Below are positions 25,434 through 34,242 of a stretch of DNA of 36,106 bases, one piece after another. Below the pieces are notes generated by a model, which saw only the letters and a list, made by a program, of their open reading frames with translations, did not search any database and was not told the DNA's origin. The stretch is from Tannerellaceae bacterium. Lineage in GTDB: Bacteria > Bacteroidota > Bacteroidia > Bacteroidales > Tannerellaceae. Positions within the stretch are counted from its first letter, which is position 1. Each line of letters starts with the position of its first letter. The translations under genes and the position numbers were made by a program. The stretch lies in the NCBI GenBank assembly GCA_031276545.1, contig JAISMW010000027.1, forward strand, positions 1-36,106, written 5' to 3'.

Positions 25434-25666
25434 GGGTGGAGCCGAAACAAACTATTTGCCCTTTCCCGAAAAAAGGGTGGAGCCAAAACAAACTATTTGC
25501 CCTTTCCCGAAAAAAGGGCGGAGCCAAAACAAACTATTTGCCTTTTCCCGAAAAAAGGGTGGAGGCAAAACAAATTATTTACGATTTCCCGAAAAAAGGG
25601 TGGAGGCAAAATAAACTATTTACGGTTTCCCGAAAAAAGGGTGGAGGCAAAATAAATTGCAAACTG
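25434..25666 (+). repeat. Tandem array, 6 units of 41 bp
   Basis: GGGTGG/GGGCGG begins at 25434, 25475, 25516, 25557, 25598 and 25639, always 41 bp apart, with the last unit incomplete. Each unit contains CCC-GAAAAAA-GGG, and the first units also the longer CCCTTT/AAAGGG pairing. Two subtypes are seen: units 1-3 carry GGAGCC and TTTGCC, units 4-6 carry GGAGGC and TTTACG. Because 41 is not divisible by 3, the array cannot encode a repeated peptide in one frame. It lies between the DUF6261 terminator and the grpE upstream region; 25151-25433 holds nothing else recognisable. Confidence 0.95.
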
Positions 25667-25673
25667 CCCCCAC

Positions 25674-25709
25674 AAAAAAAGGCCGGAGAAATTCAACAAA
25701 CTCCGACCT
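25674..25709 (-). terminator. Intrinsic terminator after DUF6261 copy 2
   Basis: On the minus strand AGGTCGGAG (25709-25701) pairs with CTCCGGCCT (25688-25680) through one G-T wobble, followed by a run of T. It lies 32 nt after the stop codon. Confidence 0.8.
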
Positions 25710-25740
25710 CTTCCTTAATATATTATGGCATAATATAATA

Positions 25741-26574
25741 TCAGCCTTCCACCGGCCCTTCCGGTTCATCCTCCTCCGGATCCTGATCCTTTACCCTGCG
25801 TCCGGCACGTCCGGCCAGCATATCGGCATATTTTTTCAGTACCCTGTTCCAGGCAATCACAAAGTTGTACACCACGTTACCCCGCTGTTCCTCCGGAACG
25901 TTTTCTTCATAAGGTCCGGTTTTCAGCTCCTCAGGGTCTACCACGGTGTCGCCGCCCAGCCCGTCGGCCAGAAGCTTCACATAGAGTGCATCGACAATAC
26001 CGTTATAAAGAATGTCGGCCTGTTTACGTATATCGCCTAATTTTTCGACAGGTTTTTGGATATCTTCCTTCGTACGCTGTGCGCGGATGTCCACAAATTT
26101 CTGTTCCGCAGCCTGCAAATCGCTCACCCAGGAACCAAGCTGGAGCAGCGCAACATCGGCAGCATACGCCCCCTGCAGATCCTGCAGGAAGTTAAAAATA
26201 GCGCCCGTTTCTTCGGAATAGCTTTTGTGCAGAACCGATTTCCGGTACTCGGAAGCCAGAATAAACAGCCGTTTGGCCGCATCCCGCTTCGTTTCTTCCG
26301 GCAGACTTTGCGAAGCCTTAATAACGCCGTACATCGCCCGGAAAAGCGTATTGCGCCCCTTTTCGGCCTCGCTCAACTTTTCCGTATACGAACTTTTGCG
26401 CATCAGTTGCAGCAGCATGTCCGATTTCTCGTAAAGAGGCTCAAGCAAATCAAACAATCCCTTTATACCGAGTACCTGAACCCCGTAAACAGGCGCCAGC
26501 GCAAACAGGTCGGTAAACAAATTAAACCACTCTTCATTATGAAGACGCTTCAAATCAATCTTAAGTATTCTCAT
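25741..26574 (-). CDS. DUF6261 family helical protein (copy 2)
   Basis: A 277-residue, mostly helical protein. The ATG at 26574 was chosen because the family start RILKIDLKRLHNEEWFN follows; the longer frame reads through the promoter. Shared with copy 1 (7086-7940): the L-x-x-L-x-NE-x-WF opening, LRKS/MRKS-x-x-T, the FRAMYGVIKA stretch, A-I-x-N-F/L-LQDL and a GSWVSDLQAAE stretch. It ends in a basic segment (GRAGRRVK) followed by an acidic tail closing with EPEGPVEG. No signal, membrane or catalytic motif is visible; function is unknown for the family. It has its own promoter and terminator, with a 41-bp repeat array beyond the terminator. Confidence 0.78.
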   Translation of the reverse strand: MRILKIDLKRLHNEEWFNLFTDLFALAPVYGVQVLGIKGLFDLLEPLYEKSDMLLQLMRKSSYTEKLSEAEKGRNTLFRAMYGVIKASQSLPEETKRDAAKRLFILASEYRKSVLHKSYSEETGAIFNFLQDLQGAYAADVALLQLGSWVSDLQAAEQKFVDIRAQRTKEDIQKPVEKLGDIRKQADILYNGIVDALYVKLLADGLGGDTVVDPEELKTGPYEENVPEEQRGNVVYNFVIAWNRVLKKYADMLAGRAGRRVKDQDPEEDEPEGPVEG

Positions 26575-26602
26575 ATTATTTCTGTTTATTATGAAACAAG
26601 TG

Positions 26603-26610
26603 CAAATGTA
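26603..26610 (-). promoter_or_regulatory. -7 box TACATTTG of DUF6261 copy 2
   Basis: Minus-strand TACATTTG at 26610-26603, 28 nt upstream of the ATG. No TTG at the usual -33 spacing. Confidence 0.6.
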
Positions 26611-26716
26611 AAAAAACAATTCACACTACCGCTATCTATTTCCGAAAAAAAATCACCGTCAGAGCAAAAAAAGCAAAAATAGAATTCCCCCGCCCCGTTT
26701 TTCGCCATTATACCCT

Positions 26717-26956
26717 CAAATTCTCCCCTTCGCAGACAAAGAAGCCGCATCACGGCAAAAAACACGTGCCATTAAATCCATAAATGAAGACCCTTTCTCC
26801 GGTATTCTTAAATGTAAATTTAAAGATGCCTATGGGAAGGAATGGGAATTTATAGATACGCCGATGTATAAGGAAAAGAGACAGGCAGTTTGGGAGGCAA
26901 GTTTGAATATCTACGGAAAAGTCCATACGTTTACCGGACGTTCTCTGAGCGATTAA
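26717..26956 (+). pseudogene. Remnant of a small protein gene (C-terminal part, no start codon)
   Basis: An open frame ending at TAA 26954-26956 encodes IKSINEDPFSGILKCKF, then a DAYGKEWEFIDTP stretch, and finally TFTGRSLSD. This is protein-like and resembles small Bacteroidota hypothetical proteins with an I-N-x-D-P-F-x-G-I-L-x-C-K-F opening. No usable start codon precedes it in frame: the frame runs back to a TGA near 26590 without ATG, and overlaps the DUF6261 promoter. It is best read as a truncated gene; the family resemblance is from memory only. The rest of 26575-27017 holds only promoters. Confidence 0.35.
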
Positions 26957-26987
26957 AACGCATCATTAAAAAATAAAAAATTATGGG

Positions 26988-26995
26988 TACTTTTG
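26988..26995 (+). promoter_or_regulatory. -7 box TACTTTTG of the alpha/beta hydrolase gene
   Basis: A full TAnnTTTG match 23 nt upstream of the ATG, in AT-rich DNA, without a clear -33 TTG. Confidence 0.5.
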
Positions 26996-27017
26996 CTCCC
27001 CAAAAAATTGAAATGAA

Positions 27018-27824
27018 ATGGGAAATCTCTTCAAAATAGTCCTCATAGTAATTACCGTGGGAGAAATAAGCGCAATAAATCCCGTAAAAGATTATAAGTT
27101 CCATCTTCCTGCCTATATTGAAAACATAGACAGTAGCTTCATTCGAACGGATGATGGAGCGGCTGTTTTTCTTTATACTGTATATTCGGATGATATGAAT
27201 ATCGGAACAAGCATCATTATGGCGTATGGAGATTCGGGAAATCTTTCGTACTGTTTGCCATACGCGGTGAGATTGAACCAAATGGGATACTCGGTTATTT
27301 TATTTGACTACAGAGGATTTGGGAACAGTTCTGCGTGGGAGAATAATGAGAATATGCTTTTTTACAGCGAGTATGCTGTTGATCTAAATCATGTTATTGA
27401 TTATACAAAAAGAAAATATCCCGAAAATAAAATTGGAATTATGGCTTTTTCTATGGGGACTATTATTTCGACTCTATCGACACAAAATGATTCGGTTGAT
27501 TTCTTCATCTTTGAAAACTATGTAACCTGTTTAAAAGAGACATTAAAACGAATAAACAAACGGTCAGCCGGTAAGATGGTATTACCCCATAATTTTGATC
27601 TGGAGAAATACAGTAACCTGGTCAGGAATATAAATATACCGTTACTGGTTTTCAATGCAAAAGACGATCGGGTAATCAAAGAGAAGGATTTGCATATCCT
27701 GTCAAAAAAGAAATGTGTGACAGTCAATTATAACGGCAACCATGGATGCGGCTATGCTACACTGGGAGAGAACTACTTTGATACAATAAGAGAATTCCTT
27801 TTTTATCATACCTTTGGGGAATGA
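27018..27824 (+). CDS. Alpha/beta hydrolase (serine aminopeptidase S33-like)
   Basis: A 268-residue protein. A hydrophobic N-terminus (residues 5-20) may be a signal peptide or anchor. The hydrolase fold shows FDYRGFGNS (96-104), the nucleophile elbow AFSMG with S145, the acid D217 in NAKDDRVI, and the base H242 in NGNHG, so the triad looks complete. The substrate is unknown. Base composition is AT-rich compared with the following gene, consistent with acquisition. The threonine aldolase gene begins 20 bp downstream and may be co-transcribed. ATG at 27018 was chosen; an ATG at 27013 is in another frame. Confidence 0.8.
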   Translation: MGNLFKIVLIVITVGEISAINPVKDYKFHLPAYIENIDSSFIRTDDGAAVFLYTVYSDDMNIGTSIIMAYGDSGNLSYCLPYAVRLNQMGYSVILFDYRGFGNSSAWENNENMLFYSEYAVDLNHVIDYTKRKYPENKIGIMAFSMGTIISTLSTQNDSVDFFIFENYVTCLKETLKRINKRSAGKMVLPHNFDLEKYSNLVRNINIPLLVFNAKDDRVIKEKDLHILSKKKCVTVNYNGNHGCGYATLGENYFDTIREFLFYHTFGE

Positions 27825-27844
27825 AATGAAAAGACAAATAAATC

Positions 27845-28873
27845 ATGAGAAGTTTTGCAAGTGACAATAATTCGGGTGTACATCCTCTGGTGATGGATGC
27901 CGTGGTGAAAGCGAATACCGGGCATACGGTGGGGTATGGCGACGATTTTTATACCCGGCAGGCGGTTGACAAACTGAAAGAAGTGTTCGGGAATGATGCC
28001 GAAGCTTTCTTTGTGTTCAACGGAACGGGAGCCAATACGGTGGCTCTGCAGGCGGTGACCCGTTCGTTTCACAGTATTTTATGTACGCAGACGGCGCATA
28101 TCTATGTAGACGAATGCGGATCGCCTGCGCGCATGAGCGGATGTGCCGTAATACCCATCCCTGCAACCGACGGCAAACTGACGCCGGAACTGATTCGCCC
28201 TCACCTGCATAATTTCGGCGTATGCCACCACTCTCAGCCGAAGGTGGTTTATATCTCGCAGGTATCCGAACTGGGAACTGTCTATACCCCCGACGAAATA
28301 AAAGCCATCGCCTCACTCCTGCACCGCCACAATATGTACCTTCACATGGACGGCGCCCGCCTGGCCAATGCCTGCGCCTGCCTGAACTGTTCGATGAAGG
28401 AACTGACGGCAGATGCCGGCGTCGACATCCTCAGCTTCGGGGGAACCAAGAACGGAATGATGATGGGCGAAGCCGTTATCTCTTTCTGCTGTGCCGAAAT
28501 AACGGAACACCTGCCCTATTTCCGCAAGCAGTCGGCACAATTGGCGTCCAAGATGCGCTACTTGTCCGCCCAATTTATCCCTTATCTGGAAAACGAACTC
28601 TGGCTGGAAAATGCCCGTCACGCCAACCGGATGGCAGCCCGTCTGGCCGGTATACTGAGGCGGTATCCTCAAATCAATTTTACGCAAAAGCCGGAAACCA
28701 ATCAACTCTTTTTCACCATGCCGGCAGAGGCTGCCCGGAAGCTGTCCGAAAAGTATTTCTTTTATTACTGGAACGAAAGCGCCGGCGAAGTGCGTCTGGT
28801 CACTTCGTGGGATACAACCGACGAAGACATCGACGGAATGGAAGAGACCTTGAACGGTATTTTACTTCCCTAA
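27845..28873 (+). CDS. ltaE: Low-specificity threonine aldolase (PLP-dependent)
   Basis: A 342-residue fold-type I PLP enzyme of the threonine aldolase / beta-eliminating lyase family, cleaving L-threonine or allo-threonine to glycine and acetaldehyde. The PLP lysine is K202 in SFGGTKNG, the pyridine-nitrogen aspartate D169 is in HMDGAR, and H85 (TAHIYVDECG) stacks on the ring. The start SFASDNNSGVHP is typical for Bacteroidota members. Length is normal. Its last 12 bp overlap the convergent tannase-like gene. GC content rises sharply compared with the hydrolase gene before it. Confidence 0.9.
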   Translation: MRSFASDNNSGVHPLVMDAVVKANTGHTVGYGDDFYTRQAVDKLKEVFGNDAEAFFVFNGTGANTVALQAVTRSFHSILCTQTAHIYVDECGSPARMSGCAVIPIPATDGKLTPELIRPHLHNFGVCHHSQPKVVYISQVSELGTVYTPDEIKAIASLLHRHNMYLHMDGARLANACACLNCSMKELTADAGVDILSFGGTKNGMMMGEAVISFCCAEITEHLPYFRKQSAQLASKMRYLSAQFIPYLENELWLENARHANRMAARLAGILRRYPQINFTQKPETNQLFFTMPAEAARKLSEKYFFYYWNESAGEVRLVTSWDTTDEDIDGMEETLNGILLP

Positions 28874-30274
28874 AATTTCATTCAGCCAGGCAAAAAGTTC
28901 TCGCAATGCGTAGTCGCCCGAATGTGGGCGATTCCAGGCGAGGGCAAAATTGGGATGAAAACCGTTGTTCAGCAGTTTGGTGTAGAGGTTTACCGGTATC
29001 TGAAATCCGGTGTTGCGGTCGATGGCGCCGTGACGGATGTACCAATGCGGCGCGGTTTTGCTTTTCCCGTCGCCAATGAAATACATCGGGTTCATCAGGA
29101 TAACACGTGCCTGAATGTCGGCAGACAGAGTTGCCGACGGATTTCCGGTTGCACGCTGCAGGCTGAAACCGGTGAAATTTACGGGTTCTCCGGATAGATC
29201 GCCGAACAGATCATTTGCGTTTGAAGGGCGCGAATTTGCCGGTACGCCGAGGGAGTCGAAGGCCGGCGGCGTTTTAAGCGGCTCTTTCCTTACCACATAA
29301 TTCAGGTAGTGTTCCCAGTCAATATCCACTACAAAGTCGCCACTCTGTACAATTCCCGCACCGGAGGGCAAGTCTGCACCGGCATCCTTTGCTTTCTGTG
29401 CCGACGCGATTAAAAACGATTTCAGATAGGGGAGATAATTTTCGGCGGTGAGCGGCGCCCCGTCCGGGGTCTTCAGATTCAGACCATTCAGATACTCCGG
29501 ATATCTTTCAGCCAAGGCATTTGAAACTACTGTCTGTTCCGGCGAAAGATTGCGCGTTGACACATTCGTACAGCCGTACAGCCATTCATAGGCCATATCG
29601 GCATGTTCGAGGTCGGTGATCGGGCAGTAACAAACGGTTGCAAATACATCATCGCGTGCCTGAGCCGCACCCATTTTCTTTAGATAGGGTTCGTAGAGAG
29701 GGTTATTGCCTGTTGCACCCAGCAGAGCGCTCATTGCACCGCCTGCACTTGTGCCGTCGGTCACAATTTTCTCCGCATCGCCGGGCATCTGTTTGTCGTT
29801 GTAGCGCAAAAAACGTACAGCAGCCTTCAAGTCTAAAAGCCCGGCAGGCGCTTTGCCGGTCAGGATGCCGCCAGCCTTTGAGTTTCTTCCGCGCGAACCG
29901 GGAATCACCACTACAAAGCCCTCACGCAACGCATAGCCTCCGGCATCGTCCGGCGAAGGGAAAACCGCCTTCGAGGCTGCATAACCGCCAATGTAGGTAC
30001 GCAGGAAAACAGGGGCTTTCTGCACATTACAGTCGGGAAGTTCAGGCACAAAAAAGTGGAGATACTGATAGGCGGAATCCTCCACGCTGCTCACAAAGTA
30101 AAGTTTTTCATACGCACGGAACTTCACGGTTTCGCCTGTTGGGAGGGTTAGTTCATGCAGGGAGAAGTCCATGCCGGGATTAAACCGCAGCGCGTCGTTT
30201 TGCGCGGTAACAGTTCCTGTCGCAAGGGCGAAAAGAACGGTGAAAATTGTTTTTAAAGTGTTCATCCGTTTCAT
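28862..30274 (-). CDS. Secreted alpha/beta hydrolase, subtype B tannase-like
   Basis: A 470-residue exported esterase-type protein. Residues 1-24 are a signal peptide ending TVTAQ. The nucleophile motif GTSAGGA (S176) with following LLGATGN, the acid D419 in RHGAIDRNTGF, and the base H451 in RPHSGDY form a triad matching the layout of Lactobacillus plantarum-type (subtype B) tannases, which hydrolyse galloyl esters. Substrate range in Bacteroidota members is not settled, so another ester (for example feruloyl) is possible. ATG at 30265 (residue 4) is an alternative start. No repeated polysaccharide-utilisation genes are next to it. Its 3' end overlaps ltaE by 12 bp. Confidence 0.75.
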   Translation of the reverse strand: MKRMNTLKTIFTVLFALATGTVTAQNDALRFNPGMDFSLHELTLPTGETVKFRAYEKLYFVSSVEDSAYQYLHFFVPELPDCNVQKAPVFLRTYIGGYAASKAVFPSPDDAGGYALREGFVVVIPGSRGRNSKAGGILTGKAPAGLLDLKAAVRFLRYNDKQMPGDAEKIVTDGTSAGGAMSALLGATGNNPLYEPYLKKMGAAQARDDVFATVCYCPITDLEHADMAYEWLYGCTNVSTRNLSPEQTVVSNALAERYPEYLNGLNLKTPDGAPLTAENYLPYLKSFLIASAQKAKDAGADLPSGAGIVQSGDFVVDIDWEHYLNYVVRKEPLKTPPAFDSLGVPANSRPSNANDLFGDLSGEPVNFTGFSLQRATGNPSATLSADIQARVILMNPMYFIGDGKSKTAPHWYIRHGAIDRNTGFQIPVNLYTKLLNNGFHPNFALAWNRPHSGDYALRELFAWLNEILGK

Positions 30275-30390
30275 TATTATTAGAATGGAGTAATACGGTA
30301 CGTTTCCGGTTTGTCGCCGCGAAGTTACTGCTTTGTCCGGAGCCTCCTGTCTTTTTGCAGACTTTTTCAGAGCATTTTGCCCTTGTAAAT

Positions 30391-30421
30391 TTGGCAGTTA
30401 CAATAAAGCATTCTATTTTTG
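30391..30421 (+). promoter_or_regulatory. Promoter of rplU-rpmA
   Basis: TTG at 30391-30393, a 20-nt spacer, then TATTTTTG at 30414-30421. The leader to the rplU ATG is about 80 nt, long enough for a ribosomal-protein autoregulatory structure, though none was identified. Confidence 0.75.
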
Positions 30422-30507
30422 CACTTCGATTCCTCAAGGGTAAAAAAGAGAAGACGCAAAAGACTTCCACCCCCGGAACATAACCTGTTAAAAATGAATT
30501 AAAACAG

Positions 30508-30825
30508 ATGTACGTAATTGTAGAAATCAACGGACAGCAATTCAAAGCTGAAGAAGGCAAAAAATTATTCGTTCACCACATTCCGCACGTGGAAAGTGGA
30601 GCCGTTATTGAATTTGAAAAAGTATTATTGGTTGACAAGGACGGTGCAATTACCGTAGGAGCCCCTTTAATCGAGGGCGCCAAGGTGGTAGTCGAAGTGC
30701 TCTCTCCGCTGGTGAAAGGCGACAAAGTGTTGGTCTTCCACAAAAAGAGAAGAAAAGGACATCGTAAGTTGAACGGTCATCGTCAGCAGTTTACGGAAGT
30801 GAATATTAAACAGATTGTGGCTTAA
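30508..30825 (+). CDS. rplU: 50S ribosomal protein L21
   Basis: A 105-residue ribosomal protein binding 23S rRNA. It starts [20 protein letters not shown] and ends with the basic block [20 protein letters not shown], both diagnostic. It lies 20 bp before rpmA in the near-universal rplU-rpmA pair. Confidence 0.97.
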   Translation: MYVIVEINGQQFKAEEGKKLFVHHIPHVESGAVIEFEKVLLVDKDGAITVGAPLIEGAKVVVEVLSPLVKGDKVLVFHKKRRKGHRKLNGHRQQFTEVNIKQIVA

Positions 30826-30845
30826 CACGTAGAAAGGAGTAAAAA

Positions 30846-31112
30846 ATGGCACATAAAAAAGGTGTAGGAAGTTCGAAGAACGGACGCGAATCGCACAGCA
30901 AACGATTAGGCGTAAAGCTTTTTGGCGGACAAATCGCCAAGGCGGGTAATATCATTGTTCGCCAGAGAGGTACTACCCATCATCCGGGTAAAAACGTAGG
31001 TATTGGCAGAGATCATACCTTGTATGCACTAACAGACGGCGTCGTCTTTTTCCATAGGGGAAAAGCAGACCGTTCGTATATCTCCATTAAAGAAGTACAG
31101 GCGGAAGCTTAA
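30846..31112 (+). CDS. rpmA: 50S ribosomal protein L27
   Basis: An 88-residue ribosomal protein whose N-terminus reaches the peptidyl-transferase centre. It begins [20 protein letters not shown] without the cleavable N-terminal extension known from Firmicutes. [20 protein letters not shown] is the family signature. A strong terminator follows the gene. Confidence 0.97.
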   Translation: MAHKKGVGSSKNGRESHSKRLGVKLFGGQIAKAGNIIVRQRGTTHHPGKNVGIGRDHTLYALTDGVVFFHRGKADRSYISIKEVQAEA

Positions 31113-31136
31113 CGGCTTCCCCGCAAAAAACAAGCG

Positions 31137-31176
31137 CAGGATTATCCTTCGGACGAAGGGTAATCCTGTTTTTTTT
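31137..31176 (+). terminator. Intrinsic terminator after rpmA
   Basis: CAGGATTATCCTT (31137-31149) pairs with AAGGGTAATCCTG (31156-31168) with one wobble, then eight T. The T-run ends only 5 nt before the cdd ATG. Confidence 0.92.
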
Positions 31177-31181
31177 AGCCC

Positions 31182-31652
31182 ATGAAAGAAATTGTAATTG
31201 AAACAAAAGTAAAGACTTGTCCGCTTGCTGAATTGCCGGATGAATGGAAAGAACTGGCCGGACGGTCTCTTTCGGCAGCCCGCGACGCCTACGCTCCCTA
31301 TTCCAAATTCCAGGTGGGAGCTGCCGTGTTGCTGGACAGCGGAATCATTGTTGCAGGAAACAATCAGGAGAACGCAGCCTATCCTTCCGGTCTGTGCGCC
31401 GAACGGGTGGCGCTGTTTTATGCCGGATCTCAATATCCCGGAGTGGGTGTACGTGCCATTGCCATTGCCGCTCAAACGGCAGGAAGGCAGACGGAAATGA
31501 TAAGCCCCTGCGGCGCATGTCGCCAGGTACTGCTGGAAACGGAAGTCCGCAGCAAGCATCCGGTGAAGATACTTCTCTGCGGACGTACACAGGTTTACCT
31601 CGTGGAAAGCGCGGCCTGCCTGCTCCCTCTATCGTTCAATCCGGAGTTTTAA
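31182..31652 (+). CDS. cdd: Cytidine deaminase
   Basis: A 156-residue zinc enzyme deaminating cytidine and deoxycytidine in pyrimidine salvage. Zinc ligands are C72 (in CAERVALF, with the catalytic E74), C110 and C113 (SPCGACRQ). The substrate loop [11 protein letters not shown] lies at 60-70. It is slightly longer at the N-terminus than the short tetrameric type. The ATG follows the rpmA terminator by 5 nt, so its own promoter must lie within or upstream of the hairpin, or expression relies on read-through. It overlaps glgP by 4 bp convergently. Confidence 0.94.
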   Translation: MKEIVIETKVKTCPLAELPDEWKELAGRSLSAARDAYAPYSKFQVGAAVLLDSGIIVAGNNQENAAYPSGLCAERVALFYAGSQYPGVGVRAIAIAAQTAGRQTEMISPCGACRQVLLETEVRSKHPVKILLCGRTQVYLVESAACLLPLSFNPEF

Positions 31653-34216
31653 ACCGTAATCCACCTCACGTAGGCAAAGTCCATACGGTGAGGAAGCTCC
31701 GGATTGAGCGGATAGACGCGAAACCCTACCTTGTGGATACCGGCCTCGGCTGCGGCTACGTGAAGCTCGAAGAACAGGCGGGAGCCTTCTTCCTTCGTCA
31801 GTTCAAAGGGATGTACCGCTTTCAGATCGAGATTGTTCGTTTCCGGATTGTCCCATCCTACCACCATATCCACTCCCAGCATACCTTGAAGTTCGTGCCG
31901 GTCGATCACCAGATGATAGGCATACACTTTTCCTACCAGCGGCTGATTGGAAGCCCATTCTCTGTCGGTCACAAAGGATTCTACCGTGAAGCTGTCCCAG
32001 TGCGCCACCACTTCTTCCTTCCAGGCCGCGATTTCCTTTGCCTTGGCATAGCCGTTTGCTTTCAGATGAGCCGAACGGGTGGCCAGCTTGTTGTATATCC
32101 GGTTGATATAGTCGTCGAGCATACGTTTCATGGTGTAGTCGGGAGCAATCTGCGAGATGGAGTTTTTGATGTACTGAATCCATTCGGGAGAGAACCCCTT
32201 GCTGTTGCGGGCATAATAGAGCGGAATGATTTCGTTCTCGAGGGTATGGTAGATCGTCGCGGCATCAAGCTGGTCCTGATACTGCTGGTTTTCGTACGAG
32301 CGTTTGTCGGTCAGCGCCCACCCGGCGCCTTCCCGGTAGCCTTCGTACCACCAGCCGTCCAGTACGGAGAAATTAAGTACGCCGTTCATCTCGGCTTTCT
32401 CTCCCGACGTGCCGGAAGCTTCTAGCGGACGGGTAGGGGTGTTCAGCCATACATCCACGCCCGATATGAGACGCCGGGCCAGACGTATGTCGTAGTTCTC
32501 GAGGAAAATGATTTTGCCCAGAAATTCCGGACGGCGGGAGATCTCGATGATATGCTTAATCAGTCCCTGCCCGCCTCCGTCGGCAGGATGCGCCTTACCG
32601 GTAAAGATAAACTGAATGGGGTATTTTTCGTTGTTGATGATTTTGGCCAGACGTTCCAGGTCGGTGAATAGCAAATGCGCACGCTTGTACGTGGCAAACC
32701 GGCGGCCGAAGCCTATCAGCAGCGCATTGGGATTAATTTTTTCGAGGATGGATACCACTTGCGAGGGATCGCCCTGGTTCTTCAGCCAGTTGTCGCGGAA
32801 CTGCACTTTGATGTAGTCCACCAGTTTCCGCTTCAGCGCCTTGCGGATTTGCCATATCTCGTCGTCGGACACGTGATGGATGGCCTCCCAGTAGGTTTTG
32901 TTCGACTGATCGTGGATGAACTCCGGACTGAAATGGGCGGCAAAGAATTGCTTCCATTCAGACGCCGCCCAGGTTGGCATGTGCACGCCGTTCGTGACGG
33001 ATGTAACGTGCAGCTCTTCCGGAAAGTATCCCTTCCAGATGGGAGCGAACATGCGCTGCGACACTTTCCCGTGCAGCAGACTCACCCCGTTGGCTTCCTG
33101 ACAGGTATTGAGCGCAAACACGCTCATGGAGAATCTTTCGTTGCTGCCAGGGTTCTCACGCCCCATGTCTATAAACTCCTGCCATGAAATTCCCATCCTG
33201 GCCGGGAATTCTCCCATGTAGCGTCCGAATAAACTCTCTTCAAAATAATCGTGACCGGCCGGCACGGGCGTATGCACGGTATAGACCCCGGAGGCGCGCA
33301 CCACTTCCAGCGCTTCATTGAAGGAAAGCCCCTCGTCGATGTAGTCCACCAGACGCTGGGCGTTGATCAGCGCCGCGTGACCTTCGTTGCAGTGGTACAC
33401 TTGCTTCTTGATGCCCAGCCTGTTCAGCATTAGGATGCCGCCGATGCCCAGCATATACTCCTGCTTCATCCGGTTTTCCCAGTCGCCGCCGTACAACTGG
33501 TGGGTAATCGAGCGATCCCATTCGCTGTTCTGAGGTATATCGGTATCCATCAGGTAGAGCGGGATGCGTCCCACGTTCACTTTCCAGACGCCGGCATACA
33601 CCGTGCGTCCGGGGAAAGGCACCTCCAGCACGAGAGGCTGCCCGTCGGCCTCCATCACCTGAGTCAGCGGCAGGGTGTTGAAGTTCTGCGCCTCGTAGTT
33701 GGCTATCTGCTGTCCTTCCATCGACAGCGACTGGTTGAAGTACCCGTAGCGGTAGAGGAAGCCTGCCGCCACCAGGTCTATCCGGCTGTCGCTTGCTTCC
33801 TTCAGGTAGTCGCCGGCCAGTACGCCCAGACCGCCGGAGTAGATCTTCAGCACGTGAGTCAGTCCGTACTCCATGCTGAAGTAGGCTACGGAGGGCTTCG
33901 AGCTGTCGGGCGATACCTTCATGTAGTTTTTGAACAGCGCGTACACATGCGCCGCCTCGTCCATCAGTTCCCGGTTGTTGATGATCTCGTCCATCCGTTT
34001 CACCGAGAGGCTCTGAAGCAGAAGCGCCGGATTGCCTTCCGTCGATTTCCACAGTTTCTCGTCCAGTTTTTTAAACAGTTGGGATCCTTCGTGATTCCAT
34101 ACCCACCACAGATTTCCGGCCAGTTCTTCCAGCGGAATCAGTTCCGCGGGCAGCGATGAATGGGTGTACACTTCCTTCCATGCGGGCTGATTGGCATTAT
34201 TTGCTTGTATTCTCAT
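31649..34216 (-). CDS. glgP: Alpha-glucan (glycogen) phosphorylase with N-terminal DUF3417
   Basis: An 855-residue GT35 enzyme releasing glucose 1-phosphate from glycogen. The ATG at 34216 was chosen; the longer frame begins at TTG. An N-terminal DUF3417 segment ([16 protein letters not shown], then [16 protein letters not shown]) is typical of the archaeal/bacterial short phosphorylase group. The central part has [30 protein letters not shown] and TNGVHMPTW. The PLP region is [15 protein letters not shown] around residue 600, then a [16 protein letters not shown] stretch. It lies 26 bp after the glycogen synthase gene, forming a synthesis/breakdown operon. Confidence 0.93.
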   Translation of the reverse strand: MRIQANNANQPAWKEVYTHSSLPAELIPLEELAGNLWWVWNHEGSQLFKKLDEKLWKSTEGNPALLLQSLSVKRMDEIINNRELMDEAAHVYALFKNYMKVSPDSSKPSVAYFSMEYGLTHVLKIYSGGLGVLAGDYLKEASDSRIDLVAAGFLYRYGYFNQSLSMEGQQIANYEAQNFNTLPLTQVMEADGQPLVLEVPFPGRTVYAGVWKVNVGRIPLYLMDTDIPQNSEWDRSITHQLYGGDWENRMKQEYMLGIGGILMLNRLGIKKQVYHCNEGHAALINAQRLVDYIDEGLSFNEALEVVRASGVYTVHTPVPAGHDYFEESLFGRYMGEFPARMGISWQEFIDMGRENPGSNERFSMSVFALNTCQEANGVSLLHGKVSQRMFAPIWKGYFPEELHVTSVTNGVHMPTWAASEWKQFFAAHFSPEFIHDQSNKTYWEAIHHVSDDEIWQIRKALKRKLVDYIKVQFRDNWLKNQGDPSQVVSILEKINPNALLIGFGRRFATYKRAHLLFTDLERLAKIINNEKYPIQFIFTGKAHPADGGGQGLIKHIIEISRRPEFLGKIIFLENYDIRLARRLISGVDVWLNTPTRPLEASGTSGEKAEMNGVLNFSVLDGWWYEGYREGAGWALTDKRSYENQQYQDQLDAATIYHTLENEIIPLYYARNSKGFSPEWIQYIKNSISQIAPDYTMKRMLDDYINRIYNKLATRSAHLKANGYAKAKEIAAWKEEVVAHWDSFTVESFVTDREWASNQPLVGKVYAYHLVIDRHELQGMLGVDMVVGWDNPETNNLDLKAVHPFELTKEEGSRLFFELHVAAAEAGIHKVGFRVYPLNPELPHRMDFAYVRWITV

Positions 34217-34242
34217 CTTATGCAATTATTTATTGATGTTCT

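Noticed and set aside
25387..25738. Lysine-rich ORFs across the 41-bp array
   Set aside because: The 41-bp period shifts frame each unit, so no repeated peptide is maintained.
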